From Nereocystis luetkeana (lineage: Eukaryota > Sar > Phaeophyceae > Laminariales > Laminariaceae): a stretch of 64,000 bases of DNA. A program made the translations under genes and the position numbers. Location of the stretch: the NCBI GenBank assembly GCA_031213475.1, contig JARUPZ010000006.1, forward strand, positions 2,447,501 through 2,511,500. The letters run 5' to 3'. Positions 21,885 to 32,418 of this stretch are shown here, piece after piece (the first letter of the stretch is position 1; each line of letters starts with the position of its first letter). The notes beneath the pieces were generated by a model. It saw nothing but the letters and a program-made list of their open reading frames with translations, made no database searches and was not told where the DNA came from.

Positions 21885-22462
21885 GACTGAAGAGTAGGCT
21901 CGCATAGCGGGTTCGGGCTACACTCTTGTCGGGAGGAAACTATCGCGGCTCACGCACATCTTGGTACAAGATGCCTACACTATGCATGTTGGAGCTCCGA
22001 CCACCAGGTTGTTTGATAGGCACACTCTCCTAGCGCAAAGTCGCACCAATTGAACTTGGGCATGTACCGTGGACACTCCTGTAGTACTCGACCGTATCGA
22101 TAGTTACTACAAATAACAGTATCCCCTCCTGAAACGAAGCCTGAGCTTTCCAGAGATACGAAAACAACGGCGGCGGTTGAGCTGGAGATTGTGTGGAACA
22201 CACCTCTTTCTGAAACCGAAAGGTTAGTCGAGGCGACAATGCCGGTTTATTACTAGATTGCCGCGGGAAGGTAAAACAGCCTTGAGGGATCGCGTCGAAT
22301 GGAGACCGGCCTTAAGGATTGATTCAATCTGGGGATGGGTTTCTACGCGAGTTGCATAGGGAACGGGGGGGGGGACGGCTACCATGGCCATGTATGAATG
22401 GTTGCGGGTCAAACACACCTCCCCTTTAGAGACGGTGTTGCAGCCCCGGACACCCCAGTTAC

Positions 22463-22672
22463 TTGATAGAGGAAATCTTTCCGTGCAGGGAGCAAGGTGA
22501 TTGGAGACTCGTTCTGGATATTTGTTTCGGAGCTCCGGTTTGTTGCGGAGGTTTGATACCAGATAGGCACTTTTCCTTACAGGGGAAGTCGAACGGGGTC
22601 TTTGACGCCTGCGGGAAATATCCAACTCTAATTAACAGCATTTTGTCTCCACGCGTGTGGCTGCGGTTCTGA
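22463..22672 (+). CDS. Conserved 69-codon open frame, copy 1
   Basis: Contains two Cys-containing loops (EIFPCREQGD, GAPVCCGGLIPDRH) and ends SPRVWLRF. Four differences to copy 2: three silent, one Trp-to-Arg. A G-run precedes it at 22366-22375. The small sample makes this tentative. Confidence 0.27.
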   Translation: MIEEIFPCREQGDWRLVLDICFGAPVCCGGLIPDRHFSLQGKSNGVFDACGKYPTLINSILSPRVWLRF

Positions 22673-22792
22673 CGGAGTAGGGAGTAGGGAGTAGGGATGA
22701 GTTTCCATGTTTGCTGGTTGTTTAGGGTGGTGCACATCGTAGTCATGAACGTCTTCGATTTATCATGGGTTGGGGTCGGGAACGTTCGCTTA

Positions 22793-23935
22793 AACCGTGC
22801 GGTTTTGCATTCCTACGTGCCTCCATCTAGACTTGGTGCGTGTATGCTATACAGTCCTGATGCGAGTAATCGGGTGCTGTTTGTTTTATTGTGCTTGTGA
22901 TCGTTATTCCCGTTGTTCCTATACAGCATGTCGGGGGTGTAGTTGTGCATGCTTCGCTAACATTTGCTTCGCTGTTATCGGAGCAGCCCGCCCAAGGAAC
23001 GCCGCAACTTCTATATCAACTTCGTGGCGACTTGATGCATTTGTTCGTTTAAATCGCGCTGGGAAAATAAAACGAAGACCGCCTGCGCACCTGTCAATTT
23101 TACAAACACAGTGGCCCCTTGATCGCGATTGACAACACTTACATGATCATGCCGAGGTATCGTAATTCCTGTAAGGTATCTTGATGTCTACAACAGTATC
23201 AGTAGTGTTACCATTTTGCTCGCGATTTTGACGATACATTCATGTGATGAGTGAAGCATTCGAGGCATGCCGTTGCTGCAAAGCGTGCCCAACCGTAGCG
23301 CTATGATAAGTCTCCTGCCCCCCCTCGTGTTTTATTCTGGGATGAATATTGTGATATAAGCCCGGCGGTTCTGCTGGAGATGTTGAACGGCGTTTGTCTG
23401 TTCTCATTCGGGTCTGGGATGCGCCTGCTTTCGCCAAACACGCCATATTGTTGGGAACTTTACGGTGGGTTCCGGTAGTCGAGACCTGAATCGTTAACTT
23501 CGCAGCACTAGTTTAAAGGTTTAAAGATTAGAGGGAGATACGTTCTTTAGCGCGATATGAGTAGAACGCATTGCTTTTAGGCTTGAATCGGGAACAACCT
23601 CTTCTGTGTTCATAAAAATTGGCGTCGATTTCTCTGATCTTGTTCACGACTCAATGTCAGCACTCCTGTGTTACATTTTTGATTTAGCATGAAATGGTGA
23701 ACGATTTAGCATGAGATGCCGAACGAGGGAGACATTTACGTCGTAGGTGATGATGCACTGCTGTCTAATTTGTGTTATCGTGCCAATGGTATACTGGAAG
23801 GAACCAATTAATTCCGTATTGCGAAACAAATTTCCCGCTGAAAGAAACAATCTCCGATCCGAGTCGTTTCTCGAAAAGCCACAAAATACACATCATCCCA
23901 CCTAAATAAAGCGGTTGTGAAGTGGCAATACAGAA
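22793..23935. other. Block present only in copy 1
   Basis: About 1.14 kb with no counterpart in copy 2, where flanks join at about 51268-51270. There is no terminal repeat or target duplication at the edges, only a base or so of microhomology, so loss from copy 2 is more likely than insertion in copy 1. It contains a Cys-rich 111-codon frame (22797-23132) of unknown meaning. Confidence 0.75.
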
Positions 23936-24043
23936 AGCATTCCCTCTACTTCGCTGGTCGACGGCCACGACCAAACACGATCCATCCAAAGGACAAACCA
24001 AACATGGTGACTGAACAAGTTGGAGTGCAATAGGATTACAGCT

Positions 24044-24196
24044 ATGTCGGTGGAAAAGTACGACCCGTTCGATTATTCAAATTTAAGGCACATTCCTTGC
24101 TTTTTCGAACTGCAAGTGGCATACATTAATACTATAGAAACTAAGGCGAAACTACCTATATTTGTTTTGTTGTTTTGTACCTGGGATATTCTCATG
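24044..24196 (+). CDS. Possible first exon, copy 1 only
   Basis: ATG, then 51 codons (MSVEKYDPFDYSNLRHIPCF, then FELQVAYINTIETKAKLP and a hydrophobic end), closing at ATG-GTGAGC, a good donor. In copy 2 the same frame has an early TAG and an 8-base loss, so if it was a gene it is broken there. Confidence 0.27.
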
Positions 24197-25887
24197 GTGA
24201 GCAATATATCCCATTGACACTACCCCCACAATCCTCCAGCCGGGGCCAGGAGTACTACACACCATTATGACCGAAAATGTAATCCCCATTTAGGGATTGG
24301 TGTCCATCAACATCAGACGGGTACAATTTTCCCGGCCAAATTTATACGCGACTGCTGGATGCACGTATGCCATGAAGCTGGAAAACAGAAGTGGCCCAAA
24401 CGTTTTTTTCGCCGTGTTGTTGCTGCTACTGTTGTTGTGGTGTACATGAAAAACAAAGCACCAGCCAACAGATGCGGAGAGATGACTGCACTGCATGGAA
24501 CGAAATATTTGCGGGCTAGACACTGCATTTGCGGACATGATACATGTTGCATGAAGTACACCACCTACCATAGTACTGCAGGGTCCTTATTTATAGACCG
24601 GTTCTATGTTGTAATACTGAAAACCGAAGCTATTCAATCGGTTTATGCGTCCCATCTTAGATATATTTATGAATATGCTCATTAGTTAGTTGCTCCAGTG
24701 AATCGGATATATCAAAATATACGCCGGGTGCCAGGAAAGAGTTAATGGCTTGCTGCGCGGAAGGCTCTTGCATTCGGAAGGCCACACTATTACGCCCAAT
24801 CAATTTGTTTGCACCCCTGTCAGATTGCTGGAACATGTGCGAGGTGATAATGCATAAATGTTTTGAAACGTCATTTGCATCCCCCCCCTCTGTAAAAACA
24901 TTTTGCGTAGATCAGTCGGAAGGACCACACGATGCATCACGCTTCACGCTCGTCGGGGAAACTTTCTCAGAACGCTACGATTCAAGCACACGATACAAAC
25001 GACTGGCAATCATACGTCGCTGGGCATACCGCGCACAACCCATCTCATAAAAAGACCCCGAAGATACGCCTAAGGCTCATTCCCCTCTCACGCGCCTACA
25101 TACCATTTTCCTATCACGAAGCAAAACCTATATTCCGAACGTACGTGTGTTACAGGATTGGCCGGCGCTATCCGATCCTCAGCATCCACCATCAAAACAA
25201 TATCCACATATTTTTAGCACTTAGCAAACTCGAGCAGTCCCACTGACAGAAACGCTGTTGTCCTGCGGAAAAATGCTAGAGTAGACCTACATCTCTCTGG
25301 ACCGACACGTAAGGATCGGAATGCATCAAAGTACAGAACGATCAGGTAATTTCCGTTCATAGGGTGGCATTCACTTCGGCACAAACCAAACGCTAATGTA
25401 CAGTGCACCCCCCTTGACGTGGCGTACGATATTACTGTGTACCCCCCCCCCCCCCCCATATAATAGAACGAAAGCACAGGTGAACGTACAAGTTCGAAAC
25501 CATGTTGACGCGCCACTTATATATATATAACGCCCATCGATCTTGTGAAGGAACCATGTTAAACTGAGGCATGGAGTATTCCACTACACCGGTGACCCAG
25601 TAGCGGGATATACGTCATCATCGACCCGACCCCACTCGTGCCAACACCGATCGCTAGACTACACACGAGGCATCGGAGACCCTATGATTTGACCCTCGCG
25701 GGGGGGGGGAGAGCGGAGGGTGTGGATCCGGTTAAACCTTTGGTGAAGGGGTGTGTGGTTCACCTCTCAGGAGAAAAGGAGGGGAGGGGGGGGTCAAGGG
25801 AATCCGGGGAGTTTCAACACCCGTATAGGGCGGACACTTCTCTTTAACCATAACCTCTTTGCTACACTGTGAGTATGATCCTTACAG
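24197..25887. other. No clear gene, copy 1
   Basis: Contains overlapping open frames of about 100 codons (24745-25050, 24932-25246). Changes between copies are nearly all replacements in either frame, with a stop in copy 2 for the first, as expected of non-coding DNA. A C-run of about 15 bases lies at 25443-25457. Confidence 0.45.
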
Positions 25888-26163
25888 GACAGGGTCGTTC
25901 TCGAGGTAGGTGGCCTTGAACCCTCCAATGAATACAACTTCACGCTGAACTTCATGTCTAGCGTCGTGAATAAGAACACCTGTTACATATACCACATACC
26001 TCAGGACACGAAAGGTAAAATGAAAATATGGGCCGACAATCCTGTGCACACGTTAACCGCAGAGAGCTCAACGCTACCTACGATCCACGACAGCGTATAC
26101 AAGTTCTCAGGGCTACGTCGTGGAAAGGAATCGAACGACATGCGTTCTTACAGTACCCGCTAA
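25888..26163 (+). CDS. Terminal exon of an unknown gene, copy 1
   Basis: Acceptor CCTTACAG, then 91 codons in phase 0 to TAA. The start (VVLEVGGLEPSNEYNFTLNF) resembles the V-x-GL-x-P-x-x-x-Y-x-F strand motif found in fibronectin type III domains and also in T-box domains, but the rest supports neither firmly. Copy 2 differs by one silent and two replacement changes in 276 bases. It lies just past the 3' end of the long minus-strand gene, so the two would be convergent. Confidence 0.4.
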   Translation, partial: DRVVLEVGGLEPSNEYNFTLNFMSSVVNKNTCYIYHIPQDTKGKMKIWADNPVHTLTAESSTLPTIHDSVYKFSGLRRGKESNDMRSYSTR

Positions 26164-26408
26164 GAAGCAGGAACACAGCCGCGAGGCATAGATACAAGCT
26201 ACGCATGATATGAAGAAACGCAACGAAATGAAATCCATGGTTTCATCAAAATCACACCACCCTAAGTATTACAATTGGTGGCACAACATAAACCAGCCAG
26301 TCTTCAGGTGTGCGATTGTGCGTTCAGGGCGGAAACCCGAACACACGCACTCAGATTGCATCGTTACTGCTACCGGTTACCGCCCGATCACAGGACTTTT
26401 AATAACGG

Positions 26409-26552
26409 TCAGAACAACCGCACTGTGCCGAACACTGCAGCTGTGTAGCCAGTAACAAAGGAGCCCAGGTCCATGGGCGCGTGTCTCGCCAGGTCGTCGA
26501 AGCTCCTCGTCGTCTGGCCAGCGGAGAAAAGCCTTTCCCGTATGCAGATATC
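26409..26552 (-). CDS. Long gene, terminal exon, copy 1
   Basis: Acceptor GCATTTATAG, then 47 codons and TGA: DICIRERLFSAGQTTRSFDD, LARHAPMDLGSFVTGYTAAV, FGTVRLF. The length including the stop is again 144 nt and the phase matches the previous donor. Copy 2 differs by one silent change and one codon. Confidence 0.5.
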   Translation of the reverse strand, partial: DICIRERLFSAGQTTRSFDDLARHAPMDLGSFVTGYTAAVFGTVRLF

Positions 26553-29500
26553 CTATAAATGCACCAGATATACGTCAAGTTGAGATTCCATGGAGAGAGG
26601 GCCGCAAGCAAGACATCGAGGAGAAGGCAGAGAGGCGTTGAAAGGGGGTATTTATGGCAACTGCACGTATTTTCGATTGGCGCATACAAACATTGTGCGA
26701 TTGTAGAGATAAAGATATCGATACTACAGTCATCATATGTGTACGAATATACCAGGTGCAATATACAGACCAGACCCGAAACAGTGGAGGCACCTGCTTA
26801 AAATACCGATACGTTCATTCACACTCATTCAAGCCCATAGTTAATTCATTTCACTTTTTCGAATGACTCAAGGAACAACCTGCAGCAATATCGAAGTAGT
26901 AGTGCCTCTATTCTAGGTAGTCTATTCCCTCTGTTTCTTCTCTGCTGCACTAAAATTCACTTTGTTTTTAGCTTTACGGTAAATAACAAAATCAACTGCA
27001 ATAATAGTGATGACGTAGTTAGAGGCTTCGAGTGGAGAGACGTGCAGATAGATGATGGTGACCGCGACGTTTACTCGCGTTGCTATTTAAAATACGCCCC
27101 CGTGTCTCACCGAGGTGGCGTCCATGTTTCTCTTGCATTCAGTTTCGGCGACGGCCAGCAAGCTGTGCATCACCCAGAGCGACACCGCGGGGCCGTTGTT
27201 GCCCGCCTCCAGCGTCTTCTCGATCAGGGAGTGCACCACCTCATTGGGCAGCCCCTGGCACGTGCAAAGACAGCCGACAGCGCTGGCAACAAATACGGCG
27301 GGAGCGCGACAAAGCACGGGTGGTTGGGTTGGTTCGTGAAGCGTCGTCTCGAAATAATTCATTCGGAAGCCAGGGAGGGGACATGGAATTTGAATATTTG
27401 TACCACGGTACATGACCCATACCATTACGTATTGTAACATGGTTGAAAAGCCCTAAACATGTCGGATGTTGTTTCAATCATTTTGCGGATGATAACTATT
27501 TAAACTCGAAACGTTGGTTTATCAGTGGTAGGAGAAATGGCTGAATAACGACATTGGTTGACAGACCCCCTGTCTTACACGTGATGGAGTCAACACAATA
27601 GCGCGCTTGCGATACACGATGATGGTGAGTAACGGTTATCACTTTGCAAAACAAAACAGATGTAGGGTTTTGGAATATTCTGCTGTGCCTATTAAGCATG
27701 CTGATAGCGGACGAGCGTAGCCCATCAAGGAGGTCGAGCATATTTAGTTGTTTTAACACGTTCACAGAAAACGTCTTCTCTGACAGGCAAACTGAAACAT
27801 AACTCGAAGGTATTGAATGTTATCGACAAAACAATCCATCCTGGTAAACCCCTTCGTTGACATGACACCTAAATAAGAACCGAAATCGGAATACACAATC
27901 GGAATGCAATGCGACCACTCCGCTCACCTCACGAATATCTCAGCATATAGAGCGTCCATGGTTTCATCTTCTAACCAGATGTGCGCTGTCGGAGACTGCC
28001 TTCGCAACACCTCCCATGAGTGCCTCATACCCTGGGAAATTCAACGACAAAACAAATGTGCGTATTGCGTCGATCAAAAGCTGTGAGCTGTACGCGACTC
28101 CTTGTGGGTTTGGGACCATACCATCCCCAGAACCTTGCGGTTTCTCAATAATGTCTTGCCGTGTACTTGTGGATACAGGCCAGGTATGGTGAGGGGACCC
28201 GTGTGCAAGCTAACAACACAGCAACAGGAAAGGTGGGGACACCATGAACGCGCTACAGTACCGAGAAAATACACAAGGGATGAGGGGGGGGGGGGCCATG
28301 CTCTAGTGCTTGTTTGATTTTTCTTACCTTCTCGAGCAGAACTGGCTGTCCGTCGATCGTAGATCTCTGAAACCAGGCTGCGGGAGACGCCCACTGCACG
28401 AACACTTTTAGCGCTGCTTTCTTGTCTCCTCGTACTCCACGGTAGATTGCCCGTGCGGCGTGGTAAAAGCCCTGCAAATGCGTGACGAGAGGAGGTGAAG
28501 TCATTGGTTTGTACGTACCAGATTTGCGGTTTACGGCGAAATATAGGGTGTGTGTTTTGTGCCTCGTTTCTGCTTCAATGCATTACGCATAAGTGCACTG
28601 CAAACACAAACATTTGTTTTTTAACTGTACTTCAGCTGAAATAATACAAACGGTAAGAAAACCGCGCAAAGTATATGGGATATGAGACTATGTAATCAAC
28701 GTAAGGACTGGTATCGGTGGCTTGGAAGCCAATCATCTACCACGACGTATACCCTCAGGAACCCAACGTCTCGCCAGACAATATGATTTCATTAAAAGAA
28801 GAGTGAGTGCGGCAACAATCTGATGAACAGTGGCTCCAGTGGAGCCTCGGTACAAAACGAAAAATACTGCGTAGGACAGATAAACAATTCCAACAATACA
28901 ATGGTTGTGCAGCCACCAAATGATAATCCAGTCAGCCACAATTTCGTTATCGGAGGGAAAATGTCGATTTGCATACAGCACATGGCATAGATATGGAAGG
29001 GCCTCACCTGTGCATAGCCGGTACACGGGTAAAGCTCCACCGCCTCCGTTAATATCCACCGCAGAGCTGCCCGCTCTGAAGGACACGCCTCGACCGAAAA
29101 TCGGTCCACGTCGGCCTTGATGACGTACCCCCACCCTCGCTTTGGCCTGGCCATGCTGTCGGACTCGTCCATGTCCATCACTGCGATCGTCTTCGCGACC
29201 CTCGCCCAATTAAGGGCATGCAACGTATCCACTGCATCCGACGGAACAATAGCTCTCTCCTCCTCAGACTCCCAGAGACGCGGCGGCACCGCAAGCGCAG
29301 GGGGGAACCATGGTCCCGCCGGAAGTCTGCCCAAATGAATGCCGACACCGAGGGTAGATGCCTGAGGGAAGGGATCCAGGGCAGGCCACAGGGCCGATGA
29401 AGCTTGAAAAAGAACAGGCTCCGGCGCCGATCCAGGTTTCCAGCGAAACGGCGGAAATAAATGGGCAGGGATGATCACTGGTGCCGCGCGTATTCGGTTC

Positions 29501-32286
29501 TGCAGAAACACGGGTCCGAGCGCAACTTCGAGAGAGAAGGCGCTTGTGACAGGCCACGAGCCCTCCGGGGCCTGGTATGGAACTACTTCCATGGCCGCTC
29601 CAGGCTCCCAGAGAAACGGCGCAGGGACGATCACTGGTGCCGCAGGAGGATGCCCCAGCGGAACTACGACTCCGAGCCTAGCTGCCGGATGAAAGGAGTC
29701 CAGGGAGAGACATGACGCGGTGGCGGTGGATTGACTAGGAACTAGTTCCATCGCTTCGCCGTGTTCCCAGCGAACTGGCGCAACCTGAAGCGCAGGGGTG
29801 ATCAACAGTGTAGCAGGAAGGTGTTCCAACGGGAGCACGGCTCCGAGCGCAGCTCCCATAGGAAAGAGGTTCGGGGCAGGCCAAAGTGTCGTCGAGGGTC
29901 TGTGAATAGCTAGATCCATGGTCGACCCAGGCTCCGAACGAAGTGGCGCAAGAGGAAGGGCAGGAGCGATCGATGGTTCCAGTGGGCGTTGTTCAAGCGG
30001 AATATCCGCTCCAAACGCAGCTCCTTGAGATGAGGAGTCCAGAGTAGGCAACAGGGCCGCCGGTGTTTGGCAAACAATTATGCCAATCGTCGCCCCAGTA
30101 CCTCCGAGATGAGGCGCAAGCCCAAGTGCAGAGGCGAGCAACGGTGCTGCAGAAAGGTTCTCCAGTGAAATGTCAAGTCCAAGAGCAGGCGCCGGAGATA
30201 AGCGGTCCCGGGTAGGCCACGGGGTCACCGGGATTTGGTAGCAAACTATTTCCATCACCGGGCCAGGCTCCCAGGTAACAGGCGCAACCGGAAGCGCAGG
30301 GGTGATCAACGGTGCCACTTCAATTTGCTCCAGGGGACCCATGGCTCCGAGTGCAGCTGCAAGAGAAAAGGAGTCCAGGGCAGGAAACGGGGCCGCCGGG
30401 GCTCGGTAGGGAACTAGTTCCATAGCCGCTCCAGGTTCCCAGCGAAGTGGCGCAGCCGGAAGAAGGAAAGGGTCGATGAACAGTGCCACAGAAACGTGCT
30501 CCGGCGGAATGGCAGCTCCGAGCACAGCCGCCATAGGGAAGGCGTCCAGAGCAGGCCTTGGGGTTGCCGGGGCGTGGTAAGGGACGATGTCCATCGCCGC
30601 TCCAGGTTCCCAGAGAAACGGCGCATCCGGGGGCGCAGAGGCCATCAACGGGGGCTGAGGAAGGTGCACCGACGGAAGGGTGGCCGTGGGTGCTGCTGCC
30701 GGGGGCAAGTGTCTTAGAGTAGTCCATGGTTCCGGAGGCGTTTCCAAGGGTGTCAGGACGCTTACGGAGGAAGCAGGAGCCAAGTTGACACCTAAATTGG
30801 CCATCGGGGGCCAGCGCGCCACAGACACCGCAGGAGCAGCAATGATTGCGACCTCCGTCGGGTTCAGATTCAGTGGTGCTGTATCCCTAACTGCGCCCTT
30901 TTCCCGCTCATCTCCGCACAATGTCCATGCAAAGCACATAACCTGTGTCCAGGCGTCCCACAACATCTGGTCAAGGTCGGCATTTACTCGCGAGATGCGG
31001 CGGAGACGGCGATTTCTCTTGCTGTTCAAGTTTATACGGCGGTAGCGGCAGCGGCGGCGGTTTCTTCCTCGCTTCCTTCCGTAGAGCAAAGCGTGTATGT
31101 GGTCCGCGTTGATGACGTGGGCAGCGTACAGGAGAGCGATGAAGAATCGGTCCACGAACTGCTCCAGGGGGGCGGGAGTCTTCCGGTCGAATCTCGTCCA
31201 TCGAAACTCTTCGTCTTGATCGTCATCTGGAGGTTGTTGGAAATCGCCCGCAAGATATGTCGACACCTGGGGCGGGATTAGCGGTAGTTAGTTGTCAATA
31301 ACCGGTGTTAACAGTAGTTCTATGTGTTTTAAAGTTAAGGCTGGGACCCTTGCGGTTTGTCTTACTTCGACAGTGTACGTCTTCCTATACTGGGGTGCTA
31401 ACCTTCGGAGCCAGTGACAACGAACCAAGACTACGCCAGGAACGGGATTCGCGGGGTTCGCTTTCTTTCCCCCGCTCCAACGTACCTTTCTCCTTCTTCG
31501 TGAAATGATCTACTCTAACGCGATGATTCCAACTTCGACAAACTGTTTTTACGGTAGCTTTGAGCATTGTGACTTGCTCTACATAAGTTTTATGTCCTTC
31601 CTTCGCTTGTTGTTCGGACCTACCTGGTAGAGTAGAACGGGACTAGCGAGTTTCGCTTCATCTCTCATCGCGCCTACACGTTTATGTCGCTCTTCGAACA
31701 ACCATCAACAGAGAGGTGGTGTGTTCAACGATGACGACCATACGGGATATATATTGTAGCTATCGGACTGTGACTTGCTCTATTCTAGTTGTATATCGTT
31801 ATTCATCTGCTTTCGTTTTGGTACGGGGCGCCCGGCGCTCCCAGAGTATGCTTCAGCGGCCTCAAATTAGGGCTGCCCATACCTCTCCAGCAGTTGTGAC
31901 AGGAGTGGCAATGCCAGTGTAGGCACCGCTTGACGCTCTTCCTAGGGCGTAGCCGGCCATGAGTTGCGGCAGGACGGCGAATCTATCGTACATGCCCAGG
32001 GATGTCTCGATACTGTTTTCAAGAACGTCGGCGAGGACGGAGACAGCAGACACGCCTGCGGTCGGAATAGATCTGGTAGCAGCGGTCCAAAACCCAGTCC
32101 TCACGTTGCACGTCTTGGCGCCGCCGGCATCATAAGGGTAGTTGACCTCGTTTTGCTCGTTTCGTTTGAATCTCCTTGTCAGCGATCGGCAAGCAACACG
32201 GTAGAAATAAGGTCGTATCGCCCAGACATTCTGCGGTGGCGGACAGGCGATGTTTTTACGAGATGATTCAAGCCTATTTCCCCAAA
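26409..32286 (-). CDS. Long RWTRF repeat-protein gene, copy 1 (seven exons)
   Basis: Proposed exons in order: 32286-31883, 31266-29008, 28471-28328, 28031-27928, about 27791-27643, 27254-27111 and 26552-26409 (TGA). All donors and acceptors are GT-AG, and phases agree except at the fifth exon, whose acceptor in this copy (TTTCAG) sits five bases upstream of the copy 2 one and would shift the frame. Layout of the roughly 1.1-thousand-residue product: N-terminal exon, RWTRF head, Arg-rich basic block (possible nuclear targeting or nucleic-acid contact), eight Trp/Pro/Ala repeats, then a helix-rich C-terminal part. No family is recognised. Further upstream exons are likely because the first exon begins at an acceptor. 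Confidence 0.6.
27111..27254 (-). CDS. Long gene, second 144-nt exon, copy 1
   Basis: Acceptor CACGTGCCAG, donor TCG-GTGAGAC, 48 codons, phase 0: GLPNEVVHSLIEKTLEAGNN, then GPAVSLWVMHSLLAVAETEC and KRNMDATS. Only two changes separate the copies and both are silent, so the peptide is identical. The short paralogue also has GGLPN right after an acceptor (about 47910), which supports a shared exon. Confidence 0.6.
27643..27791 (-). CDS. Long gene, fifth exon, copy 1 (acceptor altered)
   Basis: Homologue of 54980-55124. The coding part (EKTFSVNVLKQLNMLDLLDG...) is retained but the acceptor sequence changed from ATTTAG-CATG in copy 2 to TTTCAG-TTTG here, which predicts a shifted frame. Exact use cannot be judged without transcripts. 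Confidence 0.4.
27928..28031 (-). CDS. Long gene, 104-nt exon, copy 1
   Basis: Acceptor AATTTCCCAG, donor GTGAG-GTGAGCG, 34 codons plus two bases: GMRHSWEVLRRQSPTAHIWL, then EDETMDALYAEIFV. Three silent and three replacement base changes to copy 2. The WLEDETMDALY word recalls the WL-x-D-E-x-(I/M) start of Ulp1-like protease domains, but no downstream catalytic residues fit, so I do not call a protease. Confidence 0.55.
28328..28471 (-). CDS. Long gene, 144-nt helical exon, copy 1
   Basis: Acceptor TTTGCAG and donor GAAG-GTAAGAAA bracket 48 codons in phase 0: GFYHAARAIYRGVRGDKKAA, then LKVFVQWASPAAWF and DGQPVLLEK. Spacing of Ala, Gly-Asp, Ala, Phe and Pro resembles a tetratricopeptide helical hairpin, by inspection only. 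The paralogue exon 19020-19157 aligns with it. Confidence 0.6.
28500..29007. other. Intron of the long gene, copy 1
   Basis: About 536 nt between the large exon and the 144-nt exon. Its 5' end starts GTGAGG. Nothing else recognised. Confidence 0.5.
29008..31266 (-). CDS. Long gene, large exon, copy 1 (753 codons)
   Basis: Opens at GTG right after CCCGCCCCAG, with CTAAC/CTAAT branch-like words upstream, and ends GYAQ at CAG-GTGAGG. The homologous place in the short paralogue has ATG where this gene has ATC, so GTG is an internal codon after a splice acceptor rather than a start. Residues 1-30 are acidic and end RWTRF. Residues 30-65 are hydrophobic with HINADHIHALLYG-type sequence, and about 65-95 are very Arg-rich. 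A Pro/Ala spacer, the repeat array and a C-domain (TIAVMDMDESD, RPKRGWGYVIKADVDRF) follow. An uninterrupted frame of this length is not chance. Confidence 0.9.
29287..30621 (-). repeat. Coding repeat array, eight units, copy 1
   Basis: Eight tandem units of 53-57 residues with consensus P-x-R-W-E-P-G-A-A-M-E-(L/I)-V-P-Y, then A-x-W-P-A-L-D-S-F, L-G-A-x-x-P-L-E and L-I-x-P-A-L. Units are diverged from each other; the first six form one 334-residue block, the last two (29287-29619) are distinct. A ninth degenerate start (PPRLWESEE) follows. Confidence 0.9.
31300..31880. other. Intron of the long gene, copy 1
   Basis: Separates the upstream exon from the large exon; begins GTATGG on the minus strand and ends ATCCCGCCCCAG. 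No other feature seen. Confidence 0.45.
31883..32286 (-). CDS. Long gene, upstream exon, copy 1
   Basis: From acceptor GGACACAG, two bases plus 134 codons to the donor GAG-GTATGG, phase 0. Includes NVWAIRPYFYRVACRSLTRR, a Cys/Arg-rich start, then FWTAATRSIPTAG and SLGMYDRFAVLPQLMAG. It corresponds to 16238-16590 of the short paralogue. Thirteen differences to copy 2 are nearly all replacements, so it evolves fast or without constraint. Confidence 0.5.
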
Positions 32287-32418
32287 CTGTGTCCGCCACG
32301 AATGTCCCAAGCAATAATAGCTACTCCAATGCCACAAAGTAGGCATCATGCTGATCCCCATGAACAGCAGAAGTGTTTGTGATACGCAGTCTCTTCGTTA
32401 AGGGCTAGCGGCGAAACT

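Noticed and set aside
24745-25246. Two overlapping open frames of about 100 codons
   Set aside because: Nearly all differences between copies are replacements in either frame and one frame is stopped in copy 2, as expected of non-coding DNA.
27928-28031. Ulp1/adenain-type (C48) cysteine protease suggested by WLEDETMDALY
   Set aside because: No His-Trp, Asp or Gln...Cys catalytic signature is found in the following exons.
29008-31266. Collagen-like or virus glycoprotein repeat
   Set aside because: Units lack Gly-X-Y periodicity, Cys pairs, a signal peptide or a membrane span.
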